Assembly: GCA_965261925.1 (NCBI GenBank)
Contig: OZ253486.1
Span: 1,302,001 to 1,366,000 of the forward strand
Reading direction: 5' to 3'
DNA from: Bin87 sp965261925
Lineage (GTDB): Bacteria > Chloroflexota > Dehalococcoidia > Lucifugimonadales > UBA3495
Length of the DNA: 64,000 bases
The notes below the pieces were generated by a model. It was not told the DNA's origin and did not search any database. It worked only from the letters and a program-made list of their open reading frames with translations. Positions 35,420-44,301 of this stretch are shown in pieces; position 1 is the first letter of the stretch, and each line of letters opens with the position of its first letter. The position numbers and the translations under genes are program-made.

Positions 35420-36154
35420 TCAGAAACCGCAGGCATCCCGCGCCCGGGCGAACACGGCGTCCAGCATCGGCTCGGTCAGCCGGCCGGTCTGGGTGTTCTG
35501 CTGGCTGGGGTGGTAGCAGGCGATTAGCAGGGGCCCGCCATCTGGGAGCAGCGTCGCCACGTCGTGACCGAAGGGCGGCTTGCGATCCGGTGGTGTCCGG
35601 CCGGCGGCGGCGTAGGAACGCAGGAAAGCATCGAAGGCAATGCGGCCCAGGGCTACCACCGCTCGAAGGTCGGCGAGCAGTTCGATTTCGCGGACGATGT
35701 ACGGCTGGCAGGTGGCCAGTTCCTCGCGGGTCGGCTTGTTAGCTGGCGGAGCGCAGCGTGCCGCCGCCGTGATCAGCGCGCCGTGGAGCTCCAGGCCATC
35801 GCCCGGACGTACCGACTCGGGCTGGTTGGCGAAACCGGCTCGGTACAACGCACCGAACAGCCAGTCGCCACTGCGATCTCCGGTGAACATCCGCCCGGTA
35901 CGGTTGCCGCCGTGGGCTGCCGGCGCCAAACCCACGATGAGCAGGCGCGCCTCCGGGTCGCCCAAAGCCGCGAGAGGGCGACCCCAGTAGTCCTCGTCCC
36001 GGTACATCCGCCGCTTGACGCGGGCGGTTTCCTCCCGCCATTCCACGAGGCGAGGGCAGGCGCGGCAGGCGACGACCCGCTGCTGCACCTCGTCAACAGA
36101 CCCGGCGGCCTGGGCCAACCGCTGGGTGTCAGTGGTGATGCCCGTGCTCATCAT
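35420..36154 (-). CDS. Uracil-DNA glycosylase, family 5 (UdgB)-like
   Basis: About 244 residues from ATG 36154; an upstream GTG is possible. 'VVACRACPRLV' starts the iron-sulfur Cys set, and 'LLIVGLAPAAHGGNRTGRMFTGDRSGDWLFGALYRAGFA' is the family 4/5 active motif; GLAPAAHGGNRTGR is the version found in UdgB, which lacks the catalytic Asp of family 4. 'LIACYHPSQQNTQTGRLT' is the C-terminal His motif. It removes uracil and related deaminated bases. Its start overlaps the hydantoinase B gene stop by about 25 bases. Confidence 0.88.
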   Translation of the reverse strand: MMSTGITTDTQRLAQAAGSVDEVQQRVVACRACPRLVEWREETARVKRRMYRDEDYWGRPLAALGDPEARLLIVGLAPAAHGGNRTGRMFTGDRSGDWLFGALYRAGFANQPESVRPGDGLELHGALITAAARCAPPANKPTREELATCQPYIVREIELLADLRAVVALGRIAFDAFLRSYAAAGRTPPDRKPPFGHDVATLLPDGGPLLIACYHPSQQNTQTGRLTEPMLDAVFARARDACGF

Positions 36155-37739
36155 GCCCAACCGGAGCGCCCCAACCACCGCCGCCGGGAGTGCGGATGCT
36201 CAATATGTCGCCGGCCTCCACGTCCAGGGTCTCCTTGCCGGCCAGGTGGACCTCTTCAACCCCGCCCTTCAGCAGAACGTTTTCGCCGTGCTCGCCGTGA
36301 TGTCCGCCGTGGTATCCGGGCGGAGCGAAACGACGGCGTTCGGACAGGACGGTAACGCGGGCGGGGCTGAGAAACTCGACGTCGCGGATCAGCCCGTCGC
36401 CGCCCCGGTGCAAGCCGTCGCCGCCGGAGCCTCGGCGCAAGGCGTAGCGACGCAGGCGCAGGGGAAACGCGAACTCCAAGGCTTCCACCGGGGTGTTCAT
36501 GGTGTTGGTCATGTGCGTGTGGATGCCGGATACGCCGTCCTTGTCGGGACGCGCGCCCATGCCGCCGCCGATGGTCTCGTAGTAGACGTAGGGCTTGTCG
36601 CGCGAGATGTCATGCCCGCCGATGATCATGTTGTTCATCGTCCCCTGGGAGGACGCGGGGATCCGGTCTGGCATGGCCTGGCTCATGGCCGCCAGCAGCA
36701 CGTCGGTGATGCGCTGGGATGTCTCGACGTTGCCGCCGGCGACGCCGCGCTGGGGCAACGGGTTTACCAGACTGCCCCGGGGCGTGATCACCTCCACCGG
36801 GCGCAAGCACCCCTGGTTGGCCGGTGCTTCGTCGCCGACGACGCAGCGCACGACGTACAGGCTGGCCGATACCGTGACCGCACGGGGCGCGTTGATGCAG
36901 CCGGGCCGTTGATCGGCAGTTCCCGTGAAATCGATGGTCATCTGGTCGCCGTCAACGGTCACCGCCACCGAAATTAGGACCGGCTCCTCGGTCAGGCCAT
37001 CGTCGTCCATGTAGTCGTTGACGCGGTAGGTGCCGTCTGGGATCTCGGTGATGCGCCGGCGGGTCAGCCGCTCGGAATAGTCCAGCAGGGCATCCATGTG
37101 CTCGTGGGTTTCGTCCAGGCCGTAGCGTTCGGCGATTTCACTCAGGCGCTTCTCGCCGACGCGAATCGACGCGATCTGCGCGGCGAGGTCGCCCTGCCGG
37201 TCGTCGGGCGTGCGGGAGTTGCGGCAGATGAGGGCGATGACTTCGTGGTTGATGCGTCCGCCGCGGGACAACTTCAGGGGCGGGATGATCAGGCCCTCCT
37301 GGTACAGCTCGGTGGACAGGGGCATGGAACCGGGCGCCATGCCGCCGACGTCGGAATGGTGGCCACGGTTGCTGACGTAGCCGATGAGCTGTTTGCCGTC
37401 TGGTCCGTCGGTGTATGCCGCGGCAACCAGGGTAATGTCCGGGAGGTGGGAGCCACCCATGTAGGGATCGTTGAGGATGATGATGTCGCCCGGCCGGAGC
37501 CCGCGAGGGAAGGTCTGCAAAGCCGCCTGCACCGAGGCGGGCATGGCTCCCAGATGAACCGGCTGGTGGGCGGCCTGGGCCACCATCTCGGCGGCGGGGT
37601 TGAAAAGGGCGCAAGAAAAGTCCTGCCGCTCCTTCATGTTGGTGGAGTAGCTGGTGCGCTGTAGCGCCACGCCCATCTCCTCGGAAACGGAGATGAACAT
37701 GTTCTTGAAAACTTCGAGGCTGATGGCGTCAACGGGCAT
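36129..37739 (-). CDS. hyuB: Hydantoinase/oxoprolinase B subunit
   Basis: About 536 residues from ATG 37739, with AGGAG eleven bases upstream. 'MPVDAISLEVFKNMFISVSEEMGVALQRTSYSTNMKERQDFSCALF', 'DIIILNDPYMGGSHLPDITLV' and 'YVSNRGHHSDVGGMAPGSMP' are hallmark HyuB segments. The enzyme uses ATP, with HyuA, to open hydantoin or oxoproline rings. It is separated from hyuA by a toxin-antitoxin pair and a PIG-L gene, although all are on one strand. Confidence 0.92.
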   Translation of the reverse strand: MPVDAISLEVFKNMFISVSEEMGVALQRTSYSTNMKERQDFSCALFNPAAEMVAQAAHQPVHLGAMPASVQAALQTFPRGLRPGDIIILNDPYMGGSHLPDITLVAAAYTDGPDGKQLIGYVSNRGHHSDVGGMAPGSMPLSTELYQEGLIIPPLKLSRGGRINHEVIALICRNSRTPDDRQGDLAAQIASIRVGEKRLSEIAERYGLDETHEHMDALLDYSERLTRRRITEIPDGTYRVNDYMDDDGLTEEPVLISVAVTVDGDQMTIDFTGTADQRPGCINAPRAVTVSASLYVVRCVVGDEAPANQGCLRPVEVITPRGSLVNPLPQRGVAGGNVETSQRITDVLLAAMSQAMPDRIPASSQGTMNNMIIGGHDISRDKPYVYYETIGGGMGARPDKDGVSGIHTHMTNTMNTPVEALEFAFPLRLRRYALRRGSGGDGLHRGGDGLIRDVEFLSPARVTVLSERRRFAPPGYHGGHHGEHGENVLLKGGVEEVHLAGKETLDVEAGDILSIRTPGGGGWGAPVGHDEHGHHH

Positions 37740-37762
37740 GGCGAGAATAACTCCTGGCGGGC

Positions 37763-38074
37763 TCAAGAAATCAGGTATATACCTGCGAGTTCGACGGTGC
37801 GGTCGTCTTCGATAACGGTGTAGATGATCCCAATGCTTTCACGGCTGCGCGGGCCACGCGGGAAGCGAATCTCCCGGATGTTTACGGCGGCTCCGTGAAT
37901 CGGCCGTCCAAGGAAAGGCGTTGTGGGCAACACGGTCTGGATGAAGAATTCCAACTGAGCAGGATGGACCATTGGATTGAGCCATCCGGAAGCTACACCC
38001 GCATCCCATTCAGCTTGGAACTCAGCGCTTCTGACGATGCGATAGGGTTCATCTGGAGCGGGCAGCGATTGCAT
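37763..38074 (-). CDS. RelE/ParE-like toxin
   Basis: 103 residues. The C-terminal half 'NIREIRFPRGPRSRESIGIIYTVIEDDRTVELAGIYLIS' follows the strand pattern of RelE/ParE-type toxins. It overlaps the Panacea-domain gene by 26 bases, as in a toxin-antitoxin pair. The identification as toxin rests on the pairing and on weak resemblance. Confidence 0.6.
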   Translation of the reverse strand: MQSLPAPDEPYRIVRSAEFQAEWDAGVASGWLNPMVHPAQLEFFIQTVLPTTPFLGRPIHGAAVNIREIRFPRGPRSRESIGIIYTVIEDDRTVELAGIYLIS

Positions 38075-38609
38075 CGGCCACCTGCAATCCCCGGCGAATT
38101 GAGTCCTGGCTCAACGGCGGGGAGGCAATGCCGGCGAGTTCGTAAGGCATCGGCTGACCGTCCTCGGTCTGCAACCAGGCGGCTTCGTACCGGGCATAGT
38201 CCTCAATCGCCGCTGGGCTGTAATCGCCGAAACGCTCCAACTGCGCGTCCATTTCCGCCAACTCGTGGGGAGCCAGCACTTCCCGATTCGCGGACCGGTT
38301 GGTGAGCAACCCGTAGTGGTGGTAACCTTGCTCATGGCGGTCACGAAGCACGGTGATGTCGCCGGATCGCTCCATTTTCATGCGGGCGTGGTGCCAGTTC
38401 TCCGGGAAAGGACCGTGGGGAAAGTGCAGGTAGGTAGTGCCGGTGATCGGCTTTCCCAGCAATATATAAGCAGCGCAGTCGGCGTAGTACAGCAGCCTTA
38501 CGAGCTTACTCACACCGAAGTGTGGATCGTTCTGTGAGTGTTCACCCAAATAGAGAACCGCCTCAATCAGCTTGTCCATGTCTTGGGTGTGACTTTGCCG
38601 CGTCGTCAT
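38049..38609 (-). CDS. Panacea-domain (SocA/DUF4065-like) antitoxin
   Basis: About 186 residues from ATG 38609, behind GGAG. 'DKLIEAVLYLGEHSQNDPHFGVSKLVRLLYYADCAAYILLGKPITGTTYLHFPHGPFPENW' is the signature N-terminus of Panacea/SocA domains, which neutralise many unrelated toxins by binding them. The overlapped downstream gene is the likely toxin. Confidence 0.8.
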   Translation of the reverse strand: MTTRQSHTQDMDKLIEAVLYLGEHSQNDPHFGVSKLVRLLYYADCAAYILLGKPITGTTYLHFPHGPFPENWHHARMKMERSGDITVLRDRHEQGYHHYGLLTNRSANREVLAPHELAEMDAQLERFGDYSPAAIEDYARYEAAWLQTEDGQPMPYELAGIASPPLSQDSIRRGLQVADAIAARSR

Positions 38610-38627
38610 GGCCAATCTCCGTGGTCG

Positions 38628-39449
38628 TTACAGGGCCGCCAGCAGATCCACCGCGCCGGCCGGCGCAGCCAATTGGTAGTACTCCGTCCCCATCAGGCGG
38701 TGCACCACGTCTTGCGGCAGTTGCTCGAAGGGGCCATCGTCACTGATCTGGGTCCGGTGACAGGCCAGTGAGGTCAATTTAGTCTCCACCCAGACCGAGA
38801 CGTCCAGGGTAGTAGTCACTTCCTCGTCGGGTGTGCCTAACGAGTCGATGGCGTCAACGGCGAAGGGGGGCTCGATGCCGCGGTCGATCATTTCCTGCCA
38901 CCAGCGTTGGAACACGCTTCGTGGGAAGCAGACGTAGTAGAGCAGCGGCGTGGCGGCGTCGGGGTCGGACGCGCGTTCGGCGGCAATCGTGGTGTGGGCG
39001 CACATTGTCTTGTGGTCGGGATGCCCGTAGCCGCCGCTGGGGTCGTGGGTAAGGATGACGTGGGGATTGATTTCGGCGATCACTTCCGCGAGGCGATCCA
39101 CAACGGTATCGGCGCCAGCGTTGCAGTAGGCGTTGGGATGGCGGTTGTCATCGGTGCCGTCCATGCCGCTGTCCCGGTAGTCGAGGAACCGCACGTCGCT
39201 GATGCCGGTTATGTCCATGGCGTTGCGGAGTTCCTGCTTGCGGACCTGCCAAAGGTTTTCGGGTGTGGCCAGAATCGGGTCGCTGATCTCGCCGACGTCG
39301 CCGTTGGTGGCGCACACCAGCGTGACCCGCGCTCCTGCGGACGCCAGCATGGCCAGGAGGCCGCCCGATGCGAATCCTTCATCGTCGGGGTGGGCGTAGC
39401 AGGCCAAGATGGACAGGCGGGAAATGTCGATGGACGGCGAAACGGTCAT
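38628..39449 (-). CDS. PIG-L/LmbE family N-acetylglucosaminyl deacetylase
   Basis: 273 residues. 'ILACYAHPDDEGFASGGLLAML' is the zinc-binding H-P-D-D motif, and 'VILTHDPSGGYGHPDHKTMCAHT' the second His motif (HPDH). Such enzymes deacetylate GlcNAc-type thiols or glycolipids. The start overlaps the hyuA stop by one base, so translation is coupled. Confidence 0.9.
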   Translation of the reverse strand: MTVSPSIDISRLSILACYAHPDDEGFASGGLLAMLASAGARVTLVCATNGDVGEISDPILATPENLWQVRKQELRNAMDITGISDVRFLDYRDSGMDGTDDNRHPNAYCNAGADTVVDRLAEVIAEINPHVILTHDPSGGYGHPDHKTMCAHTTIAAERASDPDAATPLLYYVCFPRSVFQRWWQEMIDRGIEPPFAVDAIDSLGTPDEEVTTTLDVSVWVETKLTSLACHRTQISDDGPFEQLPQDVVHRLMGTEYYQLAAPAGAVDLLAAL

Positions 39450-41467
39450 CAGGACCCCTCCACAGTCGGTTCCAGCAGCAGGTTGCCGTAGGGGTCAACC
39501 ACGCCGTTCCATCCGGGTGGGACCACGATGGTGGTGTCCAGCTGCAGGAGCAGCGCGGGGCCGGCTATCCGGTTGCCGGTTTGCAGGCGGTCGCGGTCGT
39601 ACAGCGTCGTGTCCATTCGGCCTTCGGCGAACACTACTTCGACGTTGCCGACCTCCGCGTGCGCTGCGGCGCTGCCGGCATCCGGAGCGGGTTCCAGGTG
39701 CGGTTTGTCCACCGCCAACTCCAGCTTGAGGCGCAGGTTGACCACCTCGATGGGTAGGGCGCGGTCGGCGTATCCGAAGCGTTGCAGGTGCGCCGTGTAG
39801 AACTCGGTGGCGATGCTGCGAGTCAGGTCGCCGCGGCCGGCCAGCGACGGGCAGTCCACGGTCAGCTCGAATGATTGGCCGACGTAGCGCACATCCAGGA
39901 ACCGACGCGGCGTCATGGCATCGGCGGGCAAGCCCTCCTCCACCAGTTCGGTGCGAGCCAGTTGCTCCATGCCGTGGAACTCCTCCTCCAGGCGGTCTTT
40001 GTCCATGTCCGCGCCGCGCAGCATCACTGTGCGCGAATAGTCCTTGACCACATCCGCTATGGCGACGCCCAGGGCGGAAAGGATCCCGGGATGTCCCGGC
40101 ACCAGGACGCGGGGAATGCCCAGCTCGGCGGCCAGCTCGCAGGCGTGCATGGGGCCCGCGCCCCCAAAGGGGACGAGGGTGAATTCGCGGGGGTCGTAGC
40201 CGCGCTCCAGCGAGATGGCGCGGATGGCACGTTCCATGTTGGAGTTGACAACGCGGATGATTCCCAGCGCGGTATCGGTGGACGATGCGCCCACGCCGAC
40301 GGAAAGGTCGGTCATCAGCGCCTGGGAACGTTCCTGATTCAGCGTCATGCGTCCGCCCAGGAACCCGTCGGAGCGCAGGCGGCCCAGCGTCAGGTTGGCG
40401 TCGGTCACGGTAATCCGGTCGCCCCTGCCGTAGCACGCCGGGCCCGGGTCCGCGCCGGCCGACTGCGGGCCGACCACCAGCGCACCGCCGGCGTCCACCC
40501 GGGCGATGGAGCCGCCGCCGGCTCCCACGGTGTGAATCTCGATCATGGGAACGCTGACCGGATAGCCGCCCAGGTTGGCCGAGGTCGTTTCCTTGATGCG
40601 ACCGGGGCAGAGGGAAACATCGGTGGAGGTGCCGCCCATGTCCAGGGTGATGATGTCGGGATAGCCGGCCTGAACGCCGGTGTAGAAAGCTCCCACCACG
40701 CCACCGGCCGGCCCGCTGAGGATGGTGCGCACCGGCTGGTCCGCGGCCAGGCTGGCGGTGATGCTGCCGCCCGAAGACTGCATGATGCGGAGCCCGTGGC
40801 CCAGCACCGATTCCAACTGAGACAGGTAGCGGTCCATCACAGGTCCTACGTATGAATTCACTACCACCGTGCTGGTGCGCTCGTACTCGCGGAATTCCGG
40901 CAGGATTCGGGACGAGATCGAGATGAACGGCCGATTGGGCAGCTGTGCCAACCGTTCGGCCAGGATCTCCTCGTGCACCGGGTTGAGGAAGGAGAACAGG
41001 AACGAAACGGCGACACCGTCCACCTCGGCGTCACGGAGCAGTCCCATCAGGGCGTCGATGGATTCGGGGGTCAGGTCGTCCAGGATGGCGCCGGTGTAAT
41101 CGATCCGCTCCGGCAGGCCGAAGCGCAATTGCCAGGGGGCCAGCGGCTCGGGGCGTTCCATGAACAGGTCATACAGGTCGGCCCGGTTCTGCCGGCCGAT
41201 CTCGAGCACGTCCTCGAAGCCCAGGGTTGTGACCAGGGCGGTGCGTCCTCCCTTGCCTTCCAGCAGGGCGTTGGTGGCGACGGTGCTGCCGTGGATAAAG
41301 TCGGCGGCATCGACGTCAACACCGGTATCGCGGACCCCGGCGGTGATGCCCACCGACGGGTCGGCCGGAGTGGACGGGAGTTTATGGACGGAAAGAACGC
41401 CGTCCCGAAGGACGGCAATATCGGTGAAAGTACCGCCGACATCTATGCCGACTACAGTGGTTGACAT
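39449..41467 (-). CDS. hyuA: Hydantoinase/oxoprolinase A subunit
   Basis: 672 residues. The N-terminus 'VVGIDVGGTFTDIAVLRDG' is the actin-like ATP phosphate motif, followed by 'DFIHGSTVATNALLEGKGGRTALVTTLGFEDVLEIGRQNR', 'SGPAGGVVGAF', 'LDMGGTSTDVSLC' and 'VPFGGAGPMHACELA', all expected for HyuA. It couples ATP hydrolysis to ring opening with the B subunit at 36129. First gene of this minus-strand group; the ribosome site is weak. Confidence 0.92.
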   Translation of the reverse strand: MSTTVVGIDVGGTFTDIAVLRDGVLSVHKLPSTPADPSVGITAGVRDTGVDVDAADFIHGSTVATNALLEGKGGRTALVTTLGFEDVLEIGRQNRADLYDLFMERPEPLAPWQLRFGLPERIDYTGAILDDLTPESIDALMGLLRDAEVDGVAVSFLFSFLNPVHEEILAERLAQLPNRPFISISSRILPEFREYERTSTVVVNSYVGPVMDRYLSQLESVLGHGLRIMQSSGGSITASLAADQPVRTILSGPAGGVVGAFYTGVQAGYPDIITLDMGGTSTDVSLCPGRIKETTSANLGGYPVSVPMIEIHTVGAGGGSIARVDAGGALVVGPQSAGADPGPACYGRGDRITVTDANLTLGRLRSDGFLGGRMTLNQERSQALMTDLSVGVGASSTDTALGIIRVVNSNMERAIRAISLERGYDPREFTLVPFGGAGPMHACELAAELGIPRVLVPGHPGILSALGVAIADVVKDYSRTVMLRGADMDKDRLEEEFHGMEQLARTELVEEGLPADAMTPRRFLDVRYVGQSFELTVDCPSLAGRGDLTRSIATEFYTAHLQRFGYADRALPIEVVNLRLKLELAVDKPHLEPAPDAGSAAAHAEVGNVEVVFAEGRMDTTLYDRDRLQTGNRIAGPALLLQLDTTIVVPPGWNGVVDPYGNLLLEPTVEGS

Positions 41468-41718
41468 CTGCGACTAGCTCTCTTCCGTTTGGTAGTTGGC
41501 GGTATCGGTTTCCGGAATTCGGCCTGGGGGTTTCGTCCCAGCGACGGCGCGTGGCTTCCAAATGCTGGTTATCGCGCGAACGGCACGCTTCCGCTTCGGA
41601 CTGTACGGCTCATCACCGTTACAGTTCAGCCTGTTGGATTTAAGGTCCGGCGCACGCGTGGCGGTGGCGAAAAGCCAGTATATACAATCGCCGCCGCTGG
41701 TACACCCGACCACCCAGC

Positions 41719-42438
41719 TCATTCGGCCAACGCGATGCGCAGCCGCTTGTTGATCCGGCCCTTGCTCTCATGGCCAACAACTTCGATGCGCCCGACCTCG
41801 TTGGTGTTGCGGACGTGAGTGCCCCCATCAGCCTGGAGATCCAAACCCTGTATGTCGATGGTGCGGATTTCGGCAATCGCTGGTGGCAGGAGATTGATCT
41901 TGGTGCGAATCAGGTCAGGGTGCGCGTCGGCCTCGTGCCGGCTCAGGGAACCCACCCCGATGTCGCGTCCTTCCGCCACCTCTGCGTTGATGCGCGACTC
42001 GACCTCACCGGCGAACTCAGCCGACATGGTCTCGAGCTCGAAGTCCATGCGCGCCCGGCCGGGCTGCATATCGCCGCCCGTGACCAGTGCCCCGTAGTCA
42101 CGCCACACCACTCCGCACAGGATGTGCAGGGCGGTATGCGTCCGCATCAAAAGGTAGCGACGCTCCCAGTCGATGACCCCGTGCAGCGCAGTCCCGACGG
42201 CCGGCCGTTCCGAGCCATCTATCGCGTGCACGACGGAACCACCGGAACGGGACGCTTTCGAAACACGAAACTCAGCGCCTGACGGATCGGTGAGCGTACC
42301 TAAGTCGCAGGGCTGTCCGCCGCCTCCGATATAGAAAGCGGTACGGTCCAACACCACGCTTCCGTCATCCGTGACGGCAGTGACGGTGGCGTCGAACTCT
42401 GAAAGGTAGGCGTCGGTAAGGAAAAGCAACTCGGTCAT
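41719..42438 (-). CDS. alaX: Alanyl-tRNA editing protein (AlaX)-like
   Basis: 239 residues from ATG 42438, behind GAGGAA. 'VVLDRTAFYIGGGGQPCDLGTL' and 'MRTHTALHILCGVVW' (HxxxH), then 'GGTHVRNTNEVG' (CxxxH region, here Thr for Cys), are the trans-editing landmarks. It removes Ser or Gly from mis-charged tRNA-Ala, or acts on D-amino acids. A MITE lies 37 bases upstream, and the open frame extends artificially into it. Confidence 0.88.
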   Translation of the reverse strand: MTELLFLTDAYLSEFDATVTAVTDDGSVVLDRTAFYIGGGGQPCDLGTLTDPSGAEFRVSKASRSGGSVVHAIDGSERPAVGTALHGVIDWERRYLLMRTHTALHILCGVVWRDYGALVTGGDMQPGRARMDFELETMSAEFAGEVESRINAEVAEGRDIGVGSLSRHEADAHPDLIRTKINLLPPAIAEIRTIDIQGLDLQADGGTHVRNTNEVGRIEVVGHESKGRINKRLRIALAE

Positions 42439-42474
42439 GGATTCCTCAACGTTTGCTTTTAGGTGGTTCTTGGG

Positions 42475-42700
42475 CAGGGCAATCGCGTCTAAATTGAGTT
42501 TGGCGGAATAACAGCTGGCGCTGACAGGAAAAGGTATCTCGTTACTCGAAAATGCAGGTGGTGAGCTTTGCGACCGCCCATTTCGACGGTAATCGAGGCT
42601 GGCATCGGCGCTCAAACGGTAATAAACCGTGGCCGACATCTGTGATACTAATACTTTGCATCGCTTGTTATGCCGAACACGATAAGACGCGATTGCCCTG
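42475..42700. mobile_element. 226-bp MITE, copy 1
   Basis: The ends CAGGGCAATCGCGTCT and AGACGCGATTGCCCTG are 16-bp perfect inverted repeats. The element is flanked by a perfect 10-bp target duplication GGTTCTTGGG (42465-42474 and 42701-42710). By direct reading it is identical to 60334-60559. It lies between alaX and dnaN, so it separates alaX from its old upstream region. It is non-coding, though the minus frame is open and joins the alaX frame. Confidence 0.92.
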
Positions 42701-42720
42701 GGTTCTTGGGGTGCGCACCA

Positions 42721-42748
42721 TTATACCAATCATCCCCCATGCTATAAT
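42721..42748 (+). promoter_or_regulatory. Promoter of dnaN
   Basis: TTATAC (42721-42726), 16 bases, then a perfect TATAAT (42743-42748), 33 bases before the dnaN start. It lies just outside the MITE target duplication. Confidence 0.5.
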
Positions 42749-42780
42749 TTCGCGCAATTTACGGATCGGATTGAACAGAT

Positions 42781-43941
42781 ATGAAACTGTCATGCCTTCA
42801 GGAGAATCTGGCCCGTGGCCTCAGCATAGTGAGCCGGGCGGTGGCAAGCAGATCGACGCTGCCAATAACTCAAAACGTGTTGCTGCGTACCGATCAGGGC
42901 ATGCTGATGCTGTCCGCGACCAATCTGGAAATCGCCATCACCACCTGGATAGGCGCGATGATCGAGGAAGAAGGGTCGATCACGGTGCCGCACCGGTTGC
43001 TGTCCGACTGGGTCAACACGCGGCCCAGTGACCGGATCGACCTCGACCTGGGCGGACCGGACGGCGACGATTCTGCCGGCGGAGGCAGCGTTTTGCATCT
43101 GGCCTGCGGGCGCGCCGTCACACATATCAACGGCGCTGACGCGGCAGACTTTCCGCCCGTGCCACAGGTCGATACCGGGACGGCCATCGACATCGACCCC
43201 GGAGTGCTGCGCACCGGGATCAGCCTGGTGGCATTCTCCGCAGCCTCTGACGAATCGCGCCCCGTGCTGACCGGTGTGGAACTCAAGCTGAGCGAGTCCA
43301 GCGTGGTGATGGCCGCCGCCGATGGCTTCCGACTGGCGGTCTTCTCCGAGCAAATTTCGCAGTCCGTCGACGAGGAAATAAAGGTAATCGTTCCGGCGCG
43401 AACGATGCTGGAAGTACAACGCCTGGCGTCAGAACAGAGCAGCCCCGTAAAGATGACCCTGTCCCCGGACCGCGGGCAGGCGATGTTCAAGCTGGAGCAC
43501 GTCGAGATCGTGTCCCAATTGCTCCAGGGCAGCTTCCCGAACTACGATCAACTCATCCCCGAGAAGTACGAGACCCGAGCGGTGATGGAGCTGGACGACC
43601 TGAAACGCGCCACCCAGTCGGCGTCGGTCTTTGCCCGGGACGGCAGCAATATCGTCCGGCTGGAAATGATGCCGCAGGAAACCGGGGAAGGCGGCCAACT
43701 CAAGGTGTCCGCCCGCTCTGAAGAGGTGGGCGACAGCCTGGACGAGCTGGATATCGACCAGTTGGACGGCCAGGACGCCAAGATCGCCTTCAACGTGCGC
43801 TACCTGCAGGAGATAGTGAACGTGTTGGGCCGGGGGAAGGTCGCAATCGAAGTCACGAATTCCTCGAGCCCCGGCGTGTTCCGGCCAGCCGACTCCGACC
43901 GGTACGTACACGTGGTGATGCCAATGTATGTGCAATGGTGA
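42781..43941 (+). CDS. dnaN: DNA polymerase III beta subunit (sliding clamp)
   Basis: 386 residues, a normal length for the clamp. It begins 'MKLSCLQENLARGLSIVSRAVASRSTLPITQNVLL' and ends 'VHVVMPMYVQW', with 'LTGVELKLSESSVVMAAADGFRLAV' and 'LLQGSFPNYDQLIPEK' in between, which are the three-domain clamp landmarks. The usual M-P-M-R/Q tail is kept. It tethers the polymerase to DNA. No dnaA or recF is adjacent; divergent alaX and SRAP flank it, so this is not the classical origin cluster. Confidence 0.95.
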   Translation: MKLSCLQENLARGLSIVSRAVASRSTLPITQNVLLRTDQGMLMLSATNLEIAITTWIGAMIEEEGSITVPHRLLSDWVNTRPSDRIDLDLGGPDGDDSAGGGSVLHLACGRAVTHINGADAADFPPVPQVDTGTAIDIDPGVLRTGISLVAFSAASDESRPVLTGVELKLSESSVVMAAADGFRLAVFSEQISQSVDEEIKVIVPARTMLEVQRLASEQSSPVKMTLSPDRGQAMFKLEHVEIVSQLLQGSFPNYDQLIPEKYETRAVMELDDLKRATQSASVFARDGSNIVRLEMMPQETGEGGQLKVSARSEEVGDSLDELDIDQLDGQDAKIAFNVRYLQEIVNVLGRGKVAIEVTNSSSPGVFRPADSDRYVHVVMPMYVQW

Positions 43942-44301
43942 TTAATCGCGCGCTGAAGGCGCCCGGCGCGAAGGTCCGGCCAAAGTTGGCGCGCTAGCCG
44001 GCAATGTTCGCACCGGCAGGGCGACCCGCCAAAGCTCCCAAATTGACATCGCTCCAGGCAGTTGCCCCAGTTCCGGTCCCAACCTGACCGCGTCTGGGTG
44101 AATAGGTGGTCATAGCATCCGACTGTGACGGAAAAGAAGTGTGGCGATTGCTGCCTACGGGTTGGGCACGGCAACAGTCCGGTGAACGGTCATTGCGCTC
44201 AAGAACCGTTAGGCATCTCTTTAGATGGGGATCGACCCGGAATGTATGACGCCGGGTTGACGTACATTGTCGCGGACGTCAAACGATAGGGCCAGATTGC
44301 A
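43942..44301. other. Intergenic region
   Basis: 360 bases without a supported gene between dnaN and the SRAP gene. The right end holds the inverted repeat at 44257-44282. No clear terminator with a T-tract follows dnaN. Confidence 0.5.
44257..44282. promoter_or_regulatory. TTGACGT-N12-ACGTCAA inverted repeat, possible operator
   Basis: Seven-base arms at 44257-44263 and 44276-44282, 19 bases before the SRAP gene start. A damage-response repressor site would suit the gene, but no matching known site is recognised. Confidence 0.35.

Noticed and set aside
42439..42639. N-terminal extension of AlaX encoded by the MITE
   Set aside because: The family N-terminus and a good ribosome site are at 42438; the extension is MITE sequence that also occurs at 60334 without AlaX.
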